Positions 1-8,794 of a stretch of DNA of 64,000 nt are shown here, piece by piece. The stretch is from Limnoperna fortunei. Lineage: Eukaryota > Mollusca > Bivalvia > Mytilida > Modiolidae. Position numbers and translations under genes: made by a program. Below the pieces are notes generated by a model. That model saw nothing but the letters and a program-made list of their open reading frames with translations, was not told where the DNA came from and did no database searches. The stretch lies in NCBI GenBank assembly GCA_944474755.1, contig OX104119.1, positions 80,093,873-80,157,872 of the forward strand, read 5' to 3'. Each line of letters opens with the position of its first letter. Position 1 is the stretch's first letter.

Positions 1-619
1 CTAATTAAAGGGAGATAACTATATTCTAGCAGCACTACGTATTGTTATTTATGAAAGTAAATATTATACTTCAGGTATGGAATAATTTAGAATAATTGAA
101 GTAGACTGAGTAGAAAAAACAGCCTTTACACGACATGTGAGGTATGTTTGTTTGTTTTGCTTAATTGTAGCGTCTTTTAGATTTTTAATGTATAATAACA
201 TGTAATGTCTTGTGCGCATTAATAATATTGCTTGCAATTGTTTTATTTACTACTTTTTGATTAATATTGTATTGCACAACCAAATAGTTGTGAAAGCATT
301 TAGTATATGCATATTTTACAAGTGCATATAGGAATCTAAACTTTGTATATAATAACATTTATATTGAACTAAGATTTAATATGATATATTTGTATGAATG
401 ACAGCTATATCGTATACGTTATTTTAAAAGCCTAAGGAGAAGTATAAACTTTCCTTAATTGTGTCTGTATAATATTTTATCTTTAATATTGTTAAATATA
501 GATTATATGTTAAATGTTGCACTTTGTTATTACAGGGTATTTTGAATGTATTATACAACATCTGAATAAAGAACCCTATATGATACTGGCTTTGTTTTGA
601 GCCCAGGAACACTATTACA
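1..619. other. AT-rich flank left of the tRNA array; no supported gene
   Basis: No convincing coding region on either strand. Near the right end a pyrimidine-rich stretch ending in 'ttattacag' (about 522-535) could be a 3' splice site, and an AATAAA hexamer stands at 565-570. The stretch could therefore be the last exon and 3' end of a plus-strand gene lying outside the window, but this is weak in such AT-rich DNA. The 'gggagataact' at 10-20 resembles a motif common in molluscan repeats and recurs in the 3' UTR of the LINE near 13980. Confidence 0.5.
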
Positions 620-642
620 TAGTTAACAAATTTGCACTCAAG

Positions 643-714
643 TCCCAGGTAGTCTAGTGGTTAGGATTCCGCGCTCTCACCGCGGCGGCCGGGGTTCGAT
701 TCCCCGTCTGGGAA
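643..714 (+). tRNA. tRNA-Glu (CTC), unit 1 (type copy)
   Basis: A 72-base gene for the tRNA reading GAG codons. The acceptor stem TCCCAGG pairs with TCTGGGA (one G-T at the base), the anticodon stem CCGCG/CGCGG is perfect, and the anticodon loop CTCTCAC gives anticodon CTC at 676-678. The T stem CGGGG/CCCCG is perfect and box B reads GGTTCGATTCC (693-703). The discriminator is A. There is no intron and no encoded CCA, as expected for a eukaryotic nuclear tRNA. A T5 run at 718-722 is the likely Pol III terminator. The sequence closely resembles animal tRNA-Glu(CTC). Confidence 0.98.
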
Positions 715-1074
715 TTATTTTTGTGCTCATGTTTGCGATTGTATCGGTTTGTTTTAGAATTTGTAAGACTTTCCCGCTACTCGGAGATTCATATACATTT
801 TAATTTAGGTACTGTGGCAATGCAAACATTTTTTGGTCGTCCTCGCATCAACTCTATGCGGCAATTAAAGCACATGATAGTTGGTATTGCAGCCTAACTT
901 GACGTAAGGCAAATGAACCATAACTCCTTTCTTAAGAAATTTGCCAACTTGGCATAAAATAACAAAATATTTAGGACTAATCTTTATTTAATTGAACGAG
1001 TTGCTGAAGGTGGACAAAAGTAACCAGATTGACAGAAAGGATACACTATCATAAATTTCCAGTCATGTTACAAG
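715..1074 (+). other. Spacer 1 of the unit (Glu to Ala-TGC), repeated in every unit
   Basis: 360 bp without an open frame of note. It holds the Glu terminator (T5 at 718-722). Two RNA-like signals stand out. At 752-764 'ttttagaatttgt' matches 13 bases of the vertebrate U7 snRNA core as I recall it. An Sm-like A-T6-GG at 828-836 is followed by a small hairpin (844-848 with 856-860). Neither is enough for an RNA gene call. The rest is AT-rich with no recognisable element. Confidence 0.6.
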
Positions 1075-1146
1075 GGGGATGTAGCTCAGTGGTAGAGCGC
1101 TCGCTTTGCATGTGATAGGCCCCGGGTTCGATCCCCGGCATCTCCA
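1075..1146 (+). tRNA. tRNA-Ala (TGC), unit 1 (type copy)
   Basis: A 72-base gene for an alanine tRNA with anticodon TGC in the loop TTTGCAT. The acceptor stem GGGGATG/CATCTCC includes the G3:U70 pair, the main identity element for alanyl-tRNA synthetase. The discriminator is A. The D arm (GCTC/GAGC), T arm (CCGGG/CCCGG) and box B (GGTTCGATCCC) are intact. The outermost anticodon-stem pair (27-43) is C against T in every copy of the array, where animal Ala(TGC) genes normally pair. A fifth G stands just 5' of the mature end. A T5 run at 1151-1155 is the likely terminator. Confidence 0.97.
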
Positions 1147-1325
1147 CAAATTTTTGGTCTCTTGTTTTAATGGTAGTATAAACAGTCAGAGAAATGACAG
1201 TACGACAACAAGGTGATAAGTCAGTGTGTATATAACCGGGAGCTTGGTGAGGTTGCTATTACGAATAGGGCTGCGCGTTTCAACGGAACTAATATAGTCG
1301 TATAAATGAAGTGTCTAGGTAGCAA
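1147..1325 (+). other. Spacer 2 of the unit (Ala-TGC to Ala-CGC), repeated in every unit
   Basis: 179 bp. It carries the Ala(TGC) terminator (T5, 1151-1155) and a TATATAA at 1229-1235, about 90 bp upstream of Ala(CGC). That is further than the usual -30 position, so a role in Pol III start choice is doubtful. In unit 12 this spacer is the target of DNA transposon C. Confidence 0.6.
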
Positions 1326-1397
1326 GGGGATGTAGCTCAGTGGTAGAGCGTTCGCATCGCAAGTGAAAGGCCCCGGGTTCGATCCCCGGCTTCTCCA
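1326..1397 (+). tRNA. tRNA-Ala (CGC), unit 1 (type copy)
   Basis: A 72-base gene for an alanine tRNA with anticodon CGC in the loop ATCGCAA; the anticodon stem TTCGC/GTGAA pairs fully. D and T arms are the same as in Ala(TGC), and G3:U70 and A73 are present. The acceptor stem GGGGATG/CTTCTCC has a T-T opposition at 6-67 in all 44 copies; the sister Ala(TGC) has T-A there. The gene is followed by the strongest terminator of the unit, T8 at 1400-1407. It probably arose by duplication of the neighbouring alanine gene, since the arms outside the anticodon region are almost identical. Confidence 0.97.
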
Positions 1398-1731
1398 GAT
1401 TTTTTTTAGTATATATACCTAAAAGTCAGGGGATCATGATCGACTATATACCTGCAGGTGTCCCGACGCTGGCCTGCTTTTAGGATAGCTGCATAGTATA
1501 GTTAACCAATAAATGGCCCTGGAAGTCGCAAGAACATTGCTTGGCACATGTAGCTGGTGTACTAACTTGCTCGCAACTGTTCTTATTGTTCGCCTCTCCA
1601 TGCAATTATGAGAGGCTTGGATAACTTTGTAAATTTAACTCGAGTTTTCAATGCGTGCGACTGATTACGCATGTTACGTATAGTAATCACTGAACACTTG
1701 ATATAGTGTAGTTAACAAATTTGCACTCAAG
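1398..1731 (+). other. Spacer 3 of the unit (Ala-CGC to next Glu), repeated in every unit
   Basis: 334 bp with the T8 terminator of Ala(CGC) at 1400-1407 and a short hairpin with a perfect 6-bp stem (1593-1598 with 1610-1615, 11-base loop). No open frame or known RNA was recognised. In unit 9 this spacer is the target of element B. A private C at the 'gtgtact-aac' site is shared by units 8, 9 and 11 only. Confidence 0.6.
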
Positions 1732-1803
1732 TCCCAGGTAGTCTAGTGGTTAGGATTCCGCGCTCTCACCGCGGCGGCCGGGGTTCGATTCCCCGTCTGG
1801 GAA
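1732..1803 (+). tRNA. tRNA-Glu (CTC), unit 2
   Basis: Identical to the unit 1 gene. Confidence 0.97.
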
Positions 1804-2163
1804 TTATTTTTGTGCTCATGTTTGCGATTGTATCGGTTTGTTTTAGAATTTGTAAGACTTTCCCGCTACTCGGAGATTCATATACATTTTAATTTAGGTA
1901 CTGTGGCAATGCAAACATTTTTTGGTCGTCCTCGCATCAACTCTATGCGGCAATTAAAGCACATGATAGTTGGTATTGCAGCCTAACTTGACGTAAGGCA
2001 AATGAACCATAACTCCTTTCTTAAGAAATTTGCCAACTTGGCATAAAATAACAAAATATTTAGGACTAATCTTTATTTAATTGAACGAGTTGCTGAAGGT
2101 GGACAAAAGTAACCAGATTGACAGAAAGGATACACTATCATAAATTTCCAGTCATGTTACAAG

Positions 2164-2235
2164 GGGGATGTAGCTCAGTGGTAGAGCGCTCGCTTTGCAT
2201 GTGATAGGCCCCGGGTTCGATCCCCGGCATCTCCA
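2164..2235 (+). tRNA. tRNA-Ala (TGC), unit 2
   Basis: Identical to the unit 1 gene. Confidence 0.96.
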
Positions 2236-2414
2236 CAAATTTTTGGTCTCTTGTTTTAATGGTAGTATAAACAGTCAGAGAAATGACAGTACGACAACAA
2301 GGTGATAAGTCAGTGTGTATATAACCGGGAGCTTGGTGAGGTTGCTATTACGAATAGGGCTGCGCGTTTCAACGGAACTAATATAGTCGTATAAATGAAG
2401 TGTCTAGGTAGCAA

Positions 2415-2486
2415 GGGGATGTAGCTCAGTGGTAGAGCGTTCGCATCGCAAGTGAAAGGCCCCGGGTTCGATCCCCGGCTTCTCCA
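2415..2486 (+). tRNA. tRNA-Ala (CGC), unit 2
   Basis: Identical to the unit 1 gene. Confidence 0.96.
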
Positions 2487-2820
2487 GATTTTTTTTAGTA
2501 TATATACCTAAAAGTCAGGGGATCATGATCGACTATATACCTGCAGGTGTCCCGACGCTGGCCTGCTTTTAGGATAGCTGCATAGTATAGTTAACCAATA
2601 AATGGCCCTGGAAGTCGCAAGAACATTGCTTGGCACATGTAGCTGGTGTACTAACTTGCTCGCAACTGTTCTTATTGTTCGCCTCTCCATGCAATTATGA
2701 GAGGCTTGGATAACTTTGTAAATTTAACTCGAGTTTTCAATGCGTGCGACTGATTACGCATGTTACGTATAGTAATCACTGAACACTTGATATAGTGTAG
2801 TTAACAAATTTGCACTCAAG

Positions 2821-2892
2821 TCCCAGGTAGTCTAGTGGTTAGGATTCCGCGCTCTCACCGCGGCGGCCGGGGTTCGATTCCCCGTCTGGGAA
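2821..2892 (+). tRNA. tRNA-Glu (CTC), unit 3
   Basis: Identical to the unit 1 gene. Confidence 0.97.
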
Positions 2893-3252
2893 TTATTTTT
2901 GTGCTCATGTTTGCGATTGTATCGGTTTGTTTTAGAATTTGTAAGACTTTCCCGCTACTCGGAGATTCATATACATTTTAATTTAGGTACTGTGGCAATG
3001 CAAACATTTTTTGGTCGTCCTCGCATCAACTCTATGCGGCAATTAAAGCACATGATAGTTGGTATTGCAGCCTAACTTGACGTAAGGCAAATGAACCATA
3101 ACTCCTTTCTTAAGAAATTTGCCAACTTGGCATAAAATAACAAAATATTTAGGACTAATCTTTATTTAATTGAACGAGTTGCTGAAGGTGGACAAAAGTA
3201 ACCAGATTGACAGAAAGGATACACTATCATAAATTTCCAGTCATGTTACAAG

Positions 3253-3324
3253 GGGGATGTAGCTCAGTGGTAGAGCGCTCGCTTTGCATGTGATAGGCCC
3301 CGGGTTCGATCCCCGGCATCTCCA
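3253..3324 (+). tRNA. tRNA-Ala (TGC), unit 3
   Basis: Identical to the unit 1 gene. Confidence 0.96.
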
Positions 3325-3503
3325 CAAATTTTTGGTCTCTTGTTTTAATGGTAGTATAAACAGTCAGAGAAATGACAGTACGACAACAAGGTGATAAGTC
3401 AGTGTGTATATAACCGGGAGCTTGGTGAGGTTGCTATTACGAATAGGGCTGCGCGTTTCAACGGAACTAATATAGTCGTATAAATGAAGTGTCTAGGTAG
3501 CAA

Positions 3504-3575
3504 GGGGATGTAGCTCAGTGGTAGAGCGTTCGCATCGCAAGTGAAAGGCCCCGGGTTCGATCCCCGGCTTCTCCA
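3504..3575 (+). tRNA. tRNA-Ala (CGC), unit 3
   Basis: Identical to the unit 1 gene. Confidence 0.96.
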
Positions 3576-3909
3576 GATTTTTTTTAGTATATATACCTAA
3601 AAGTCAGGGGATCATGATCGACTATATACCTGCAGGTGTCCCGACGCTGGCCTGCTTTTAGGATAGCTGCATAGTATAGTTAACCAATAAATGGCCCTGG
3701 AAGTCGCAAGAACATTGCTTGGCACATGTAGCTGGTGTACTAACTTGCTCGCAACTGTTCTTATTGTTCGCCTCTCCATGCAATTATGAGAGGCTTGGAT
3801 AACTTTGTAAATTTAACTCGAGTTTTCAATGCGTGCGACTGATTACGCATGTTACGTATAGTAATCACTGAACACTTGATATAGTGTAGTTAACAAATTT
3901 GCACTCAAG

Positions 3910-3981
3910 TCCCAGGTAGTCTAGTGGTTAGGATTCCGCGCTCTCACCGCGGCGGCCGGGGTTCGATTCCCCGTCTGGGAA
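3910..3981 (+). tRNA. tRNA-Glu (CTC), unit 4
   Basis: Identical to the unit 1 gene. Confidence 0.97.
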
Positions 3982-4341
3982 TTATTTTTGTGCTCATGTT
4001 TGCGATTGTATCGGTTTGTTTTAGAATTTGTAAGACTTTCCCGCTACTCGGAGATTCATATACATTTTAATTTAGGTACTGTGGCAATGCAAACATTTTT
4101 TGGTCGTCCTCGCATCAACTCTATGCGGCAATTAAAGCACATGATAGTTGGTATTGCAGCCTAACTTGACGTAAGGCAAATGAACCATAACTCCTTTCTT
4201 AAGAAATTTGCCAACTTGGCATAAAATAACAAAATATTTAGGACTAATCTTTATTTAATTGAACGAGTTGCTGAAGGTGGACAAAAGTAACCAGATTGAC
4301 AGAAAGGATACACTATCATAAATTTCCAGTCATGTTACAAG

Positions 4342-4413
4342 GGGGATGTAGCTCAGTGGTAGAGCGCTCGCTTTGCATGTGATAGGCCCCGGGTTCGATC
4401 CCCGGCATCTCCA
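4342..4413 (+). tRNA. tRNA-Ala (TGC), unit 4
   Basis: Identical to the unit 1 gene. Confidence 0.96.
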
Positions 4414-4592
4414 CAAATTTTTGGTCTCTTGTTTTAATGGTAGTATAAACAGTCAGAGAAATGACAGTACGACAACAAGGTGATAAGTCAGTGTGTATAT
4501 AACCGGGAGCTTGGTGAGGTTGCTATTACGAATAGGGCTGCGCGTTTCAACGGAACTAATATAGTCGTATAAATGAAGTGTCTAGGTAGCAA

Positions 4593-4664
4593 GGGGATGT
4601 AGCTCAGTGGTAGAGCGTTCGCATCGCAAGTGAAAGGCCCCGGGTTCGATCCCCGGCTTCTCCA
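4593..4664 (+). tRNA. tRNA-Ala (CGC), unit 4
   Basis: Identical to the unit 1 gene. Confidence 0.96.
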
Positions 4665-4998
4665 GATTTTTTTTAGTATATATACCTAAAAGTCAGGGGA
4701 TCATGATCGACTATATACCTGCAGGTGTCCCGACGCTGGCCTGCTTTTAGGATAGCTGCATAGTATAGTTAACCAATAAATGGCCCTGGAAGTCGCAAGA
4801 ACATTGCTTGGCACATGTAGCTGGTGTACTAACTTGCTCGCAACTGTTCTTATTGTTCGCCTCTCCATGCAATTATGAGAGGCTTGGATAACTTTGTAAA
4901 TTTAACTCGAGTTTTCAATGCGTGCGACTGATTACGCATGTTACGTATAGTAATCACTGAACACTTGATATAGTGTAGTTAACAAATTTGCACTCAAG

Positions 4999-5070
4999 TC
5001 CCAGGTAGTCTAGTGGTTAGGATTCCGCGCTCTCACCGCGGCGGCCGGGGTTCGATTCCCCGTCTGGGAA
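4999..5070 (+). tRNA. tRNA-Glu (CTC), unit 5
   Basis: Identical to the unit 1 gene. Confidence 0.97.
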
Positions 5071-5430
5071 TTATTTTTGTGCTCATGTTTGCGATTGTAT
5101 CGGTTTGTTTTAGAATTTGTAAGACTTTCCCGCTACTCGGAGATTCATATACATTTTAATTTAGGTACTGTGGCAATGCAAACATTTTTTGGTCGTCCTC
5201 GCATCAACTCTATGCGGCAATTAAAGCACATGATAGTTGGTATTGCAGCCTAACTTGACGTAAGGCAAATGAACCATAACTCCTTTCTTAAGAAATTTGC
5301 CAACTTGGCATAAAATAACAAAATATTTAGGACTAATCTTTATTTAATTGAACGAGTTGCTGAAGGTGGACAAAAGTAACCAGATTGACAGAAAGGATAC
5401 ACTATCATAAATTTCCAGTCATGTTACAAG

Positions 5431-5502
5431 GGGGATGTAGCTCAGTGGTAGAGCGCTCGCTTTGCATGTGATAGGCCCCGGGTTCGATCCCCGGCATCTC
5501 CA
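5431..5502 (+). tRNA. tRNA-Ala (TGC), unit 5
   Basis: Identical to the unit 1 gene. Confidence 0.96.
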
Positions 5503-5681
5503 CAAATTTTTGGTCTCTTGTTTTAATGGTAGTATAAACAGTCAGAGAAATGACAGTACGACAACAAGGTGATAAGTCAGTGTGTATATAACCGGGAGCT
5601 TGGTGAGGTTGCTATTACGAATAGGGCTGCGCGTTTCAACGGAACTAATATAGTCGTATAAATGAAGTGTCTAGGTAGCAA

Positions 5682-5753
5682 GGGGATGTAGCTCAGTGGT
5701 AGAGCGTTCGCATCGCAAGTGAAAGGCCCCGGGTTCGATCCCCGGCTTCTCCA
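5682..5753 (+). tRNA. tRNA-Ala (CGC), unit 5
   Basis: Identical to the unit 1 gene. Confidence 0.96.
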
Positions 5754-6087
5754 GATTTTTTTTAGTATATATACCTAAAAGTCAGGGGATCATGATCGAC
5801 TATATACCTGCAGGTGTCCCGACGCTGGCCTGCTTTTAGGATAGCTGCATAGTATAGTTAACCAATAAATGGCCCTGGAAGTCGCAAGAACATTGCTTGG
5901 CACATGTAGCTGGTGTACTAACTTGCTCGCAACTGTTCTTATTGTTCGCCTCTCCATGCAATTATGAGAGGCTTGGATAACTTTGTAAATTTAACTCGAG
6001 TTTTCAATGCGTGCGACTGATTACGCATGTTACGTATAGTAATCACTGAACACTTGATATAGTGTAGTTAACAAATTTGCACTCAAG

Positions 6088-6159
6088 TCCCAGGTAGTCT
6101 AGTGGTTAGGATTCCGCGCTCTCACCGCGGCGGCCGGGGTTCGATTCCCCGTCTGGGAA
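6088..6159 (+). tRNA. tRNA-Glu (CTC), unit 6
   Basis: Identical to the unit 1 gene. Confidence 0.97.
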
Positions 6160-6519
6160 TTATTTTTGTGCTCATGTTTGCGATTGTATCGGTTTGTTTT
6201 AGAATTTGTAAGACTTTCCCGCTACTCGGAGATTCATATACATTTTAATTTAGGTACTGTGGCAATGCAAACATTTTTTGGTCGTCCTCGCATCAACTCT
6301 ATGCGGCAATTAAAGCACATGATAGTTGGTATTGCAGCCTAACTTGACGTAAGGCAAATGAACCATAACTCCTTTCTTAAGAAATTTGCCAACTTGGCAT
6401 AAAATAACAAAATATTTAGGACTAATCTTTATTTAATTGAACGAGTTGCCGAAGGTGGACAAAAGTAACCAGATTGACAGAAAGGATACACTATCATAAA
6501 TTTCCAGTCATGTTACAAG

Positions 6520-6591
6520 GGGGATGTAGCTCAGTGGTAGAGCGCTCGCTTTGCATGTGATAGGCCCCGGGTTCGATCCCCGGCATCTCCA
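6520..6591 (+). tRNA. tRNA-Ala (TGC), unit 6
   Basis: Identical to the unit 1 gene; the upstream spacer has one private change near 6450. Confidence 0.96.
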
Positions 6592-6770
6592 CAAATTTTT
6601 GGTCTCTTGTTTTAATGGTAGTATAAACAGTCAGAGAAATGACAGTACGACAACAAGGTGATAAGTCAGTGTGTATATAACCGGGAGCTTGGTGAGGTTG
6701 CTATTACGAATAGGGCTGCGCGTTTCAACGGAACTAATATAGTCGTATAAATGAAGTGTCTAGGTAGCAA

Positions 6771-6842
6771 GGGGATGTAGCTCAGTGGTAGAGCGTTCGC
6801 ATCGCAAGTGAAAGGCCCCGGGTTCGATCCCCGGCTTCTCCA
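6771..6842 (+). tRNA. tRNA-Ala (CGC), unit 6
   Basis: Identical to the unit 1 gene. Confidence 0.96.
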
Positions 6843-7176
6843 GATTTTTTTTAGTATATATACCTAAAAGTCAGGGGATCATGATCGACTATATACCTGC
6901 AGGTGTCCCGACGCTGGCCTGCTTTTAGGATAGCTGCATAGTATAGTTAACCAATAAATGGCCCTGGAAGTCGCAAGAACATTGCTTGGCACATGTAGCT
7001 GGTGTACTAACTTGCTCGCAACTGTTCTTATTGTTCGCCTCTCCATGCAATTATGAGAGGCTTGGATAACTTTGTAAATTTAACTCGAGTTTTCAATGCG
7101 TGCGACTGATTACGCATGTTACGTATAGTAATCACTGAACACTTGATATAGTGTAGTTAACAAATTTGCACTCAAG

Positions 7177-7248
7177 TCCCAGGTAGTCTAGTGGTTAGGA
7201 TTCCGCGCTCTCACCGCGGCGGCCGGGGTTCGATTCCCCGTCTGGGAA
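7177..7248 (+). tRNA. tRNA-Glu (CTC), unit 7
   Basis: Identical to the unit 1 gene. Confidence 0.97.
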
Positions 7249-7608
7249 TTATTTTTGTGCTCATGTTTGCGATTGTATCGGTTTGTTTTAGAATTTGTAA
7301 GACTTTCCCGCTACTCGGAGATTCATATACATTTTAATTTAGGTACTGTGGCAATGCAAACATTTTTTGGTCGTCCTCGCATCAACTCTATGCGGCAATT
7401 AAAGCACATGATAGTTGGTATTGCAGCCTAACTTGACGTAAGGCAAATGAACCATAACTCCTTTCTTAAGAAATTTGCCAACTTGGCATAAAATAACAAA
7501 ATATTTAGGACTAATCTTTATTTAATTGAACGAGTTGCTGAAGGTGGACAAAAGTAACCAGATTGACAGAAAGGATACACTATCATAAATTTCCAGTCAT
7601 GTTACAAG

Positions 7609-7680
7609 GGGGATGTAGCTCAGTGGTAGAGCGCTCGCTTTGCATGTGATAGGCCCCGGGTTCGATCCCCGGCATCTCCA
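7609..7680 (+). tRNA. tRNA-Ala (TGC), unit 7
   Basis: Identical to the unit 1 gene. Confidence 0.96.
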
Positions 7681-7859
7681 CAAATTTTTGGTCTCTTGTT
7701 TTAATGGTAGTATAAACAGTCAGAGAAATGACAGTACGACAACAAGGTGATAAGTCAGTGTGTATATAACCGGGAGCTTGGTGAGGTTGCTATTACGAAT
7801 AGGGCTGCGCGTTTCAACGGAACTAATATAGTCGTATAAATGAAGTGTCTAGGTAGCAA

Positions 7860-7931
7860 GGGGATGTAGCTCAGTGGTAGAGCGTTCGCATCGCAAGTGA
7901 AAGGCCCCGGGTTCGATCCCCGGCTTCTCCA
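7860..7931 (+). tRNA. tRNA-Ala (CGC), unit 7
   Basis: Identical to the unit 1 gene. Confidence 0.96.
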
Positions 7932-8265
7932 GATTTTTTTTAGTATATATACCTAAAAGTCAGGGGATCATGATCGACTATATACCTGCAGGTGTCCCGA
8001 CGCTGGCCTGCTTTTAGGATAGCTGCATAGTATAGTTAACCAATAAATGGCCCTGGAAGTCGCAAGAACATTGCTTGGCACATGTAGCTGGTGTACTAAC
8101 TTGCTCGCAACTGTTCTTATTGTTCGCCTCTCCATGCAATTATGAGAGGCTTGGATAACTTTGTAAATTTAACTCGAGTTTTCAATGCGTGCGACTGATT
8201 ACGCATGTTACGTATAGTAATCACTGAACACTTGATATAGTGTAGTTAACAATTTTGCACTCAAG

Positions 8266-8337
8266 TCCCAGGTAGTCTAGTGGTTAGGATTCCGCGCTCT
8301 CACCGCGGCGGCCGGGGTTCGATTCCCCGTCTGGGAA
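8266..8337 (+). tRNA. tRNA-Glu (CTC), unit 8
   Basis: Identical to the unit 1 gene. Its 5' flank has one private change near 8253 and the spacer behind it has an extra T near 8379. Confidence 0.97.
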
Positions 8338-8580
8338 TTATTTTTGTGCTCATGTTTGCGATTGTATCGGTTTGTTTTTAGAATTTGTAAGACTTTCCCG
8401 CTACTCGGAGATTCATATACATTTTAATTTAGGTACTGTGGCAATGCAAACATTTTTTGGTCGTCCTCGCATCAACTCTATGCGGCAATTAAAGCACATG
8501 ATAGTTGGTATTGCAGCCTAACTTGACGTAAGGCAAATGAACCATAACTCCTTTCTTAAGAAATTTGCCAACTTGGCATA

Positions 8581-8594
8581 CTCAGTGGTAGAGC
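8581..8594 (+). pseudogene. 5' fragment of tRNA-Ala left of the LINE (unit 8)
   Basis: Fourteen bases, 'ctcagtggtagagc', equal to bases 11-24 of the alanine tRNA (D arm). They follow directly after 'ggcata' of spacer 1, so the 118 spacer-plus-leader bases and the first 10 tRNA bases are absent (128 bp in all). They may be target DNA kept after a deletion, or tRNA sequence carried on the 5' end of the LINE transcript. The D arm is the same in both Ala isotypes, so the fragment alone does not say which gene it came from. Confidence 0.85.
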
Positions 8595-8794
8595 TGGAGA
8601 ACTTCCGGTTTGGTGTTCCAAGAGGAAGGACGTGCTTTTTGGAGCTTTGAAAAATCCAAAGTATTTTGTGCGTTTTGGCAGCCATCCGTTGATGGTTGGC
8701 CACTTATCTTGTTTATAGTGTATATATTTAACATTTGTGCCTATTATTTTTGAAATTTTGACTTTAATTCGATTATTTGCGGCCTCCCTTCACC
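8595..8794 (+). other. LINE 5' UTR
   Basis: 200 bp from the tRNA junction to the ORF1 start. It contains a small hairpin (ccatc 8682-8686 with gatgg 8691-8695). It may hold an internal promoter, but none is recognisable. The lack of obvious 5' truncation, with a complete ORF1 behind it, suggests a full-length insertion. Confidence 0.6.

Larger units (their letters stand above)
643..1731 (+). repeat. Type repeat unit (1,089 bp): tRNA-Glu, tRNA-Ala(TGC), tRNA-Ala(CGC) and three spacers
   Basis: First complete unit, used as reference for all others. Order and offsets from the Glu start are Glu 0-71, spacer 1 of 360 bp, Ala(TGC) 432-503, spacer 2 of 179 bp, Ala(CGC) 683-754, spacer 3 of 334 bp. 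All three genes point the same way. The spacers are as conserved between units as the genes, so the whole unit is being homogenised. No protein-coding frame of note is present. Confidence 0.97.
620..8594 (+). repeat. tRNA tandem array, block 1 (units 1-8, unit 8 interrupted)
   Basis: Seven complete 1,089-bp units plus the start of an eighth. Similarity to the other units begins abruptly at about 620, 23 bp before the first tRNA-Glu, so the array starts in phase with that gene. Glu genes begin at 643, 1732, 2821, 3910, 4999, 6088, 7177 and 8266, a constant step of 1,089. Unit 6 has one spacer change near 6450. Unit 8 has an extra T near 8379 and an a-to-t change near 8253. Unit 8 ends at an irregular junction: after 'ggcata' (to 8580), 128 bp present in every other unit are missing, and 14 bases of the Ala D arm (8581-8594) follow directly. 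Confidence 0.97.

Noticed and set aside
424..612. 62-codon minus-strand frame in the left flank
   Set aside because: Low-complexity codons of AT-rich DNA, with no domain or start context.
1229..1235. TATATAA in spacer 2 as a Pol III or Pol II promoter
   Set aside because: It is about 90 bp from the next tRNA and no transcript start signal or frame follows. Chance is likely in AT-rich spacer.
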